DNA of 12,166 bases from the NCBI GenBank assembly GCA_963590435.1, contig CAVAPG010000052.1, forward strand, positions 1 through 12,166, read 5' to 3'. This DNA is from F23-B02 sp963590435. Lineage in GTDB: Bacteria; Bacillota; Clostridia; Oscillospirales; Oscillospiraceae. The notes beneath the pieces were generated by a model that was not told where the DNA came from, did no database searches, and was given only the letters and a program-made list of their open reading frames with translations. Made by a program: the position numbers and the translations under genes. Shown here piece after piece: positions 8,053 through 12,166 of this stretch (position 1 is its first letter; every line of letters starts with the position of its first letter).

Positions 8053-8089
8053 CGTTGCGGCAAAACTTATAAATAAACATAAAAACGCG

Positions 8090-8126
8090 AAAAAACACGG
8101 GCGAATAAATTTCGTCCGTGCTTTTT
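8090..8126. terminator. Second, bidirectional terminator in the rpmB/dtxR convergent region
   Basis: A 10-bp stem pairs 8096-8105 (CACGGGCGAA) with 8111-8120 (TTCGTCCGTG), with one G-U wobble and a 5-base loop (TAAAT). Six A lie on the left (8090-8095) and CTTTTT on the right (8121-8126), giving a T run in both directions. It would stop leftward dtxR transcripts before rpmB and back up the rpmB terminator. Confidence 0.8.
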
Positions 8127-8155
8127 CCATAATTAAAAAGAAGAGAGGTGTAGAT

Positions 8156-8230
8156 GTGAACAAAAGCTCGCACTGTATTGATTCTTCCCGGCGGCGTCCT
8201 GAACCACCGCCGAGTGCTTATCACTGTTAG
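8156..8230 (+). CDS. Candidate 24-aa His/Cys peptide with GTG start
   Basis: A GTG-started ORF follows GAGAGGTG (8143-8150) with five bases between, and ends at TAG (8228-8230). The 24-residue product begins MNKSSHCIDSS, has a middle RRRPEPPP, and ends SAYHC. It thus has two His-Cys pairs (6-7 and 23-24) flanking an Arg/Pro-rich stretch. The coding DNA holds a GC-rich 6-bp hairpin (8189-8212). A good GGGAGG (8230-8235) follows the stop, but the next in-frame GTG ORF (8240 on) runs antisense into dtxR and looks unreal. An ATG at 8154 is followed at once by TGA, so only the GTG frame works. No -35 was found upstream, only a CATAAT at 8128-8133. I do not recognise a family. Metal binding by the His-Cys pairs, next to an iron regulator, is speculation. 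Confidence 0.33.
   Translation: MNKSSHCIDSSRRRPEPPPSAYHC
8189..8212 (+). other. GC-rich hairpin inside the candidate 24-aa ORF
   Basis: CGGCGG (8189-8194) pairs with CCGCCG (8207-8212) around a 12-base loop. It has no T run, so it is not a terminator. It stands out in an otherwise AT-rich spacer and could be RNA structure, or simply the Arg-Arg and Pro-Pro codons of the ORF. Confidence 0.35.
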
Positions 8231-8275
8231 GGAGGCTTTGTGATTTTAATTTACTATCTCCACGATAGGATTTCC

Positions 8276-8309
8276 GCTCCAAAACGGCTCTCTCCTGCTC
8301 CAAAACGGC
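8276..8309. repeat. 13-base direct repeat downstream of dtxR
   Basis: GCTCCAAAACGGC occurs at 8276-8288 and again at 8297-8309, spaced 21 bases start to start. On the minus strand each copy reads GCCGTTTTGGAGC just past the dtxR stop (8325). The copy nearer dtxR overlaps the small hairpin at 8306-8319. Confidence 0.75.
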
Positions 8310-8319
8310 ATAATTGCCG
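8302..8319 (-). terminator. Weak candidate terminator of dtxR
   Basis: On the minus strand CGGCA-ATTA-TGCCG (8319-8306) is followed by TTTT (8305-8302). The stem is only 5 bp and the T run short, so it is a marginal terminator just after the dtxR stop. The stronger bidirectional one at 8090-8126 is probably the real end. Confidence 0.35.
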
Positions 8320-8324
8320 AAAAA

Positions 8325-8708
8325 TCAGTCTTTCTCCGCTTTTTTCTTTGCCGCGACGTGTTTTTTTATCGCCATGAACGATTCGTCGCTTATGACATGC
8401 TCCATTTTGCAGGCGTCCTCGGCGGCAGTCTCCTCGCTTACGCCAAGAAGCTTGAGGCATTCCGTCAGCATGGTGTGACGCTCATATATTTTTTCCGCGA
8501 CTTCTACACCGGCCTCGGTGAGGCTCAGATGTCCCGCCTCGTCGGCGACAAGATATCCGCCGCTTTTGAGAAGTCCGACGGCGCGGCTCACGCTCGGCTT
8601 TGAATATCCCATGTATTCGCAGATGTCTATTGCGCGCACGTCCTTATATTTCTGGGACAGAATATATATAGTCTCGAGATACATCTCGCCCGATTCCTGC
8701 AGGGTCAT
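8325..8708 (-). CDS. DtxR/IdeR-family metal-dependent repressor
   Basis: A metal-sensing transcriptional repressor of 127 residues. The winged helix-turn-helix domain covers about 1-65, with the recognition helix near GYSKPSVSRAVGLL (34-47). The dimerisation/metal domain follows (about 66-120). Aligning by eye with C. diphtheriae DtxR, the primary-site ligands Met10, Cys102, Glu105 and His106 match Met9, Cys100, Glu103 and His104 here (EMYL and DACKMEHVISDE). MntR has Asp and Glu at the Met and Cys positions, so iron sensing is more likely than manganese. The C-terminal SH3-like domain of full-length DtxR is absent, giving the short two-domain form, with a Lys-rich tail. It is divergent from feoA-feoA-feoB, and TTAG...CTAA inverted repeats lie between them. 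The Shine-Dalgarno is weak (GGAG, 11 bases upstream). Met9 is a metal ligand, so Met1 is kept as the start. Confidence 0.93.
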   Translation of the reverse strand: MTLQESGEMYLETIYILSQKYKDVRAIDICEYMGYSKPSVSRAVGLLKSGGYLVADEAGHLSLTEAGVEVAEKIYERHTMLTECLKLLGVSEETAAEDACKMEHVISDESFMAIKKHVAAKKKAEKD

Positions 8709-8775
8709 TTAATTATTCGCTCCAATACTGAATTGTTTATATTAGTTTATATTATCCATACACTTTAACATATTA

Positions 8776-8804
8776 TATATATCACAAAACTTCAGTTAAT
8801 TCAA
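8776..8804 (-). promoter_or_regulatory. Possible dtxR promoter
   Basis: On the minus strand TTGAAT (8804-8799), a 17-base spacer and TATATA (8781-8776) form a plausible sigma-A promoter with a leader of about 60 bases. The region is very AT-rich, so other -10-like hexamers exist, such as TATAAT at 8777-8772, and the choice is tentative. Confidence 0.4.
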
Positions 8805-8856
8805 GCAAATACTTAATCCCTATAAGCTTACTGTGATATTGTGCACAACTAAAACG

Positions 8857-8872
8857 GTTAGTTTATGCTAAC
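8857..8872. promoter_or_regulatory. Upstream DtxR-type inverted repeat
   Basis: GTTAG-N6-CTAAC, 16 bp, lies 35 bases upstream of the feo -35 and about 50 bases upstream of the proposed dtxR -35. It matches the same half-site pattern as the two repeats by the feo start, with one mismatch to TTAGC-N4-GCTAA. It could let the repressor act on dtxR itself or bind cooperatively with the feo sites. Confidence 0.6.
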
Positions 8873-8907
8873 AGCTTGTGCAAATATACGAATATTCTGT
8901 CAGGGGA

Positions 8908-8935
8908 TTGACAAAGGCGGAAACAGTGCTATTAT
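8908..8935 (+). promoter_or_regulatory. feo operon promoter (consensus -35, extended -10)
   Basis: A perfect TTGACA at 8908-8913, a 16-base spacer and TATTAT at 8930-8935, preceded by TG (8927-8928) to give an extended -10. The predicted start is near 8942, leaving a leader of about 73 bases before feoA1. A strong promoter with inverted repeats at and after its start point is the usual arrangement for tight repression. Confidence 0.85.
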
Positions 8936-8941
8936 TCAGAT

Positions 8942-8959
8942 AGTTAGCGCGAGCTAACT
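8942..8959. promoter_or_regulatory. Main DtxR-type operator at the feo start point
   Basis: A perfect inverted repeat AGTTAGC-GCGA-GCTAACT: 7-bp arms, 4-base centre, 18 bp in all. It begins about six bases after the -10 and so covers the predicted start point. The TTAG...CTAA layout resembles the known DtxR/IdeR box. Binding here would block transcription initiation. Confidence 0.82.
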
Positions 8960-8975
8960 TATTTGTGTCTGCCGG

Positions 8976-8991
8976 GTTAGCCGGAGCTAAT
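8976..8991. promoter_or_regulatory. Second DtxR-type operator in the feo leader
   Basis: TTAGC-CGGA-GCTAA (8977-8990) has perfect 5-bp arms and a 4-base centre, the same layout as the site at 8942-8959. A flanking G/T pair extends it imperfectly. Its centre lies 33 bases, close to three helical turns, from that of the first site, placing both on the same face of the DNA. Confidence 0.75.
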
Positions 8992-9014
8992 TCTGCGGAG
9001 AAAGGATAGAGAAT

Positions 9015-9227
9015 ATGATGCCTTTGACATTGGCGACAATCGGCGAGGATAACACGATTCAACGGATCGCCGGCAAGCCTGAGGTGAAAAAGCACCTTGA
9101 AAATCTCGGCTTTGTAGTCGGGGGCAATGTACAAATTTTAACTGCTGTTGGCGAAAATGTTATCGTCAAGGTAAAAGAGGCCAGAATCGCGATAAGCGCG
9201 GAGATGGCACAGAAAATATATGTGTGA
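9015..9227 (+). CDS. feoA: FeoA-family protein, first copy
   Basis: A small SH3-like FeoA protein of 70 residues, an accessory partner of the FeoB ferrous-iron transporter in the cytoplasm. After MMPLTLATIG it follows the family pattern: a helix with the LENLGF turn (28-33), VVGGNVQIL (34-42), a strand VIVKVKEARIAI (49-60) and a final helix AEMAQKIYV (62-70). The first ATG (9015) fits an AAAGGA at 9001-9006 with eight bases between. A second ATG directly follows, so the start may be one residue later. Translation of feoA2 begins 11 bases after this stop. The two FeoA copies are clearly diverged, so this is not a recent duplication. Confidence 0.93.
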   Translation: MMPLTLATIGEDNTIQRIAGKPEVKKHLENLGFVVGGNVQILTAVGENVIVKVKEARIAISAEMAQKIYV

Positions 9228-9238
9228 GGAGCAGAAAC

Positions 9239-9460
9239 ATGAAGACTCTCAGAGACGTTAAAATCGGCGAAACCGTAACCGTCAAGAAGCTCCATGGCGA
9301 GGGTGCGATAAAGCGCCGCATCATGGACATGGGTATTACCAAGGGCGCTGAAATTTTTGTTCGCAAGGTCGCACCTCTGGGCGATCCCATCGAGCTCACC
9401 GTTCGCGGATACGAGCTGTCCCTGCGTAAGGCAGATGCGGAAACTATCGAGGTGGAATAA
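9239..9460 (+). CDS. feoA: FeoA-family protein, second copy
   Basis: A 73-residue FeoA protein with the canonical features: LRDVKIGETVTVKKLHGEGA (4-23), the conserved RRIMDMGITKGAEIFVRKVAP segment (26-46), GDPIELTVRGYELSLRK (48-64) and a C-terminal AETIEVE. It is closer than the first copy to the standard FeoA, including the RRIMDMG turn and the PLGDP loop. The ATG at 9239 is preferred to the in-frame GTG at 9224, which overlaps the feoA1 stop. AGGAG (9227-9231) sits seven bases before the ATG. Its stop overlaps the feoB start by one base (TAATG at 9458-9462), so it is translationally coupled to feoB. Confidence 0.95.
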   Translation: MKTLRDVKIGETVTVKKLHGEGAIKRRIMDMGITKGAEIFVRKVAPLGDPIELTVRGYELSLRKADAETIEVE

Positions 9461-11976
9461 TGGAAAAGAATATTAAAATCGCTCTTGCCGGCAACCCGAA
9501 CTGCGGTAAAACAACACTGTTCAATGCACTGACCGGCTCAAACCAGTATGTCGGCAACTGGCCCGGCGTTACTGTTGAGAAAAAAGAAGGTAAGCTTAAG
9601 AAATTCGACGGAGTTACCGTCGTTGACCTTCCGGGTATCTACTCGCTTTCACCGTACACCCTTGAAGAAGTCGTTGCGCGTAACTTCCTGCTCGGCGAGC
9701 GTCCCGATGCAATACTCAACATCATCGACGGCACGAACCTCGAGCGTAACCTTTACCTTACAACTCAGCTTACCGAGCTGGGCATCCCCGTTGTCGTTGC
9801 TGTCAACATGATGGATATCGTCCGCAAGAACGGCGACGTCATTAATATCAATGAGCTGTCCCGTCAGCTCGGATGCAAGGTTCTTGAAATCTCCGCCCTG
9901 AAGGGCGACGGCATCGCCGAGGCGGCAGCCGAGGCAGTCGAAGCCGCAAAGAACGGCAAGACCCTTCCCATGCACTCCTTCTCCGGCGCTGTTGAGCACG
10001 CAATCGCCCATATCGAAGAGGCAGTTCTGCACAGCATGCCCGAAGAGCAGCAACGCTGGTATGCAATCAAGATTTTTGAGCACGATGACAAGGTCCTCGC
10101 AAAGCTGGCTATTGATCCCGAGGTCATGAAGCATATCGATGCCGACATCAAGGCAGCCGAGGACGAGCTAGACGACGATGCCGAAAGCATCATCACAAAC
10201 GAGCGTTATCTCTATATCGCGTCCATCATCAAGGCCTGCTATAAGAAAAAGAATGTCGGTCAGCTCACCACCTCCGACAAGATAGATAAGATAGTCACCA
10301 ACCGCTGGCTCGGTCTCCCGATTTTCGCGGTTATCATGTTCCTGGTTTACTGGGTCGCAATGGTCGGTGTCGGTGCTCCCGCAACCGACTGGGCAAACGA
10401 CGGCGTGTTCGGCGACGGCTGGCACCTGTTCGGCATAGGCTCTTCCGAATATAACGACACAAACGATGAATACACCGTAGCCATCCAGGCCGTCAGCGCA
10501 TTCCTCGGCGAAGATATTGACGTTGAAGCAGACGACTTCGACGCTGACGCTCTCAAGGAAGAGATGGATTCCTTCACCGCAAGCAGTGAAACCGCGGAAA
10601 TTGATGTTGAAGATGAAGAAACCCTCGCAATCAACACTATGATCGCTTATTACGACACAATTCCCGAAGGAGCCGACAAGCTCGACAATGTTATTCAGAT
10701 GACCTATGTCGACGCAGTCAAGTATCTTGACGAAAACGGCTTTGATGCTCCCGATCCGGCTGACTACGGCGTATGGGTACCGGGCATCCCCGTTCTTGTC
10801 TCCAACGCTCTTGAATCTGCAAATGCGGCCGACTGGCTCAGCGGCCTTATCAATGACGGTATCGTAGCCGGTGTCGGCGCAGTCCTCGGCTTCGTACCTC
10901 AGATGCTTGTTCTGTTCCTGATGCTCGCATTCCTCGAGGCCTGCGGCTACATGGCACGTATCGCATTCGTCCTTGACCGTATTTTCCGTAAGTTCGGCCT
11001 TTCCGGCAAGAGCTTCATCCCCATGCTCGTCGGCACCGGCTGCGGCGTTCCGGGCATCATGGCTTCCCGTACCATCGAAAACGAGCGTGACCGCCGTATG
11101 ACGATCATGACCACAACATTTATCCCCTGCGGCGCAAAGGTTCCTTTCATCGCAATGATCGCCGGCGCACTGTTCGGCGGCAGCGCATGGGTTTCCACCT
11201 CCGCATACTTCATCGGCATGGCGGCAATCATCATCTCGGGCATCATGCTCAAGAAGACAAAGCGCTTTGCAGGCGACCCCGCTCCCTTCGTTATGGAGCT
11301 TCCGGCATACCATATGCCCACCCTCGGCAACGTTCTCCGTTCCATGTGGGAGCGCGGCTGGTCCTTCATCAAGAAGGCGGGCACAATCATCCTGCTGTCG
11401 ACCATCTTTGTATGGTTCACAACTTACTTCGGCTGGGTTGACGGTAACTTCCAGATGCTCACCGAGGATCAGATAGATGCATCCATCCTCGCAAAGATCG
11501 GCAATGCAATCGCATGGATCTTCGCACCTCTCGGCTGGGGCAACTGGCAGGCAACTGTCGCTTCCATCACCGGACTCATTGCAAAAGAGAATATCGTCGG
11601 CACCCTCGGCATTCTCTACGGCGGCGGCGACGGCACCGTATACCAGACAATGGCGGCAGCCTTCACCGGCATAACGGCATTCTCCTTCATGGTCTTCAAC
11701 CTCCTGTGCGCACCCTGCTTCGCTGCAATGGGCGCAATCAGGCGCGAGATGAACAACAGCAGCTGGACATGGTTTGCAATCGGCTACCAGTGCGTGTTTG
11801 CTTATGTCATCGCCCTGATGATTAACCAGTTCGGCAATGCCTTCACCGGCAATGTGAATATCCTCGGTCTGATCGTTGCAATCATCCTGCTTGCCGGCAT
11901 TATCTACATGCTTTTCCGCCCGTACAAAGAGGCAACAACCCTCAGCTCCAAGGAAGCAAATGTAGGCTCGAAATAA
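9460..11976 (+). CDS. feoB: Ferrous iron transporter FeoB with acidic insertion
   Basis: A membrane permease for Fe(II) with a GTPase domain fused to its cytoplasmic N terminus, 838 residues. The G domain has G1 GNPNCGKT (11-18), G3 DLPG (56-59), G4 NMMD (116-119) and G5 near SALKGDG (145-151), then a helical inhibitor domain to about 275. The first membrane helix is about 285-304. The gate core shows DGIVAGVGAVLGFVPQ (466-481), LEACGYMARIAF (492-503), GTGCGVPG (525-532) and FIPCGAKVP (554-562). Cys750 and Cys753 lie in CAPCFAAMGAI. About 160 residues separate helix 1 from DGIVAGVG, far more than usual. Within them, 351-387 has 18 Asp/Glu of 37. It overlaps feoA2 by one base and has GAGGTGG upstream. 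Codons are strongly C-ending, suggesting high expression. Confidence 0.97.
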   Translation: MEKNIKIALAGNPNCGKTTLFNALTGSNQYVGNWPGVTVEKKEGKLKKFDGVTVVDLPGIYSLSPYTLEEVVARNFLLGERPDAILNIIDGTNLERNLYLTTQLTELGIPVVVAVNMMDIVRKNGDVININELSRQLGCKVLEISALKGDGIAEAAAEAVEAAKNGKTLPMHSFSGAVEHAIAHIEEAVLHSMPEEQQRWYAIKIFEHDDKVLAKLAIDPEVMKHIDADIKAAEDELDDDAESIITNERYLYIASIIKACYKKKNVGQLTTSDKIDKIVTNRWLGLPIFAVIMFLVYWVAMVGVGAPATDWANDGVFGDGWHLFGIGSSEYNDTNDEYTVAIQAVSAFLGEDIDVEADDFDADALKEEMDSFTASSETAEIDVEDEETLAINTMIAYYDTIPEGADKLDNVIQMTYVDAVKYLDENGFDAPDPADYGVWVPGIPVLVSNALESANAADWLSGLINDGIVAGVGAVLGFVPQMLVLFLMLAFLEACGYMARIAFVLDRIFRKFGLSGKSFIPMLVGTGCGVPGIMASRTIENERDRRMTIMTTTFIPCGAKVPFIAMIAGALFGGSAWVSTSAYFIGMAAIIISGIMLKKTKRFAGDPAPFVMELPAYHMPTLGNVLRSMWERGWSFIKKAGTIILLSTIFVWFTTYFGWVDGNFQMLTEDQIDASILAKIGNAIAWIFAPLGWGNWQATVASITGLIAKENIVGTLGILYGGGDGTVYQTMAAAFTGITAFSFMVFNLLCAPCFAAMGAIRREMNNSSWTWFAIGYQCVFAYVIALMINQFGNAFTGNVNILGLIVAIILLAGIIYMLFRPYKEATTLSSKEANVGSK

Positions 11977-12014
11977 CAGGCAAAAATCAAATAAGCAAAA
12001 AGGAGGAATAAGCA

Positions 12015-12166
12015 ATGCTTGAATGGTTATCGGCCAATATCGGAACGATCTTAATAACAGCCGGACTTATAGTCATTGTGGCTCTTATAATCCGGTCAAT
12101 GATAAGAAACAAAAAAGCGGGCATATCCTCCTGCGGTGCCAAATGCGGCGGCTGCGGTGCTTGTGC
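12015..12166 (+). CDS. FeoB-associated Cys-rich membrane protein, partial at window end
   Basis: The first 50 codons are present; the gene runs off the window. The product begins MLEWLSANIG, has one membrane helix at about 10-27 (TILITAGLIVIVALII), then a basic RNKK stretch and a Cys/Gly-rich tail SCGAKCGGCGAC (Cys40, 44, 47 and 50 so far). This is the layout of the small FeoB-associated Cys-rich proteins that follow feoB in many Firmicutes. Their function is not settled; a link to iron handling at the membrane is likely from context. A strong AGGAGG (12001-12006) sits eight bases upstream and the feoB stop is 38 bases before the ATG with no terminator between, so it is the fourth gene of the feo operon. 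Confidence 0.9.
   Translation, partial: MLEWLSANIGTILITAGLIVIVALIIRSMIRNKKAGISSCGAKCGGCGAC

Noticed and set aside
8240..8380. GTG ORF after GGGAGG following the 24-aa candidate
   Set aside because: It runs antisense into dtxR, its repeated Ala-Pro-Lys-Arg arises from the 13-base DNA repeat, and spacing to the ribosome binding site is only four bases.
10168..12015. 615-codon open frame on the minus strand opposite feoB
   Set aside because: It is antisense to a certain gene, has a Cys/Asp/Glu/His-rich composition typical of the reverse complement of C-ending codons, and lacks any recognisable domain. It is a by-product of feoB codon bias.

Overview
The window comes from a Gram-positive anaerobe of the class Clostridia, most likely a gut-type Oscillospirales (Ruminococcaceae/Oscillospiraceae-like) bacterium. 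This is inferred from three things: the gene order hprK-murB-rapZ-whiA-dnaE, the zinc-ribbon form of ribosomal protein L28, and a feoA-feoA-feoB-FeoB-associated-Cys-rich-protein cluster next to a short DtxR-type repressor. Coding DNA is moderately GC-rich and intergenic DNA is AT-rich. Promoters and Shine-Dalgarno sites look typical of Firmicutes. No rRNA, tRNA, CRISPR array, insertion sequence or prophage was seen.

Layout. (1) 1-353: an AT-rich start with a candidate 22-codon ORF behind a strong ribosome binding site (131-199), then a bidirectional terminator (259-295). (2) 354-7608, minus strand: a compact five-gene operon read hprK > murB > rapZ > whiA > dnaE, with gaps of 13, 12 and 7 bases and a final ATGA overlap. 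It links carbon-catabolite signalling (HPr kinase), peptidoglycan precursor synthesis (MurB), a nucleotide-binding regulator (RapZ), a cell-division/chromosome regulator (WhiA) and DNA polymerase III alpha. The yvcK/glmR gene that usually lies between rapZ and whiA is absent. (3) 7609-7815: divergent promoters for the hprK operon and rpmB, both with a TTGCAA -35 and 17-base spacer. (4) rpmB (7816-8004, plus) and its terminator. (5) 8053-8324: a convergent intergenic stretch with a second terminator, a candidate 24-codon ORF with two His-Cys pairs, several hairpins and a 13-base direct repeat. (6) 8325-8708, minus: a DtxR/IdeR-family repressor. (7) 8709-9014: divergent control region with a strong extended -10 promoter for feo and three inverted repeats of the TTAG...CTAA type. 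(8) 9015-12166, plus: feoA1, feoA2, feoB and the start of a FeoB-associated Cys-rich membrane protein, cut by the window end.

How the genes work together. The right half is a self-contained ferrous-iron uptake module. The repressor keeps the DtxR-type (Met/Cys/Glu/His) metal ligands rather than the MntR-type ones, which suggests it senses iron. The inverted repeats, two of them at or just downstream of the predicted feo start point, are its likely operators. FeoB carries an unusually long, very acidic extracytoplasmic insertion after its first membrane helix. I found no clear evidence of a wholly new system. The best leads are the operator array, the FeoB insertion and the two candidate microproteins.
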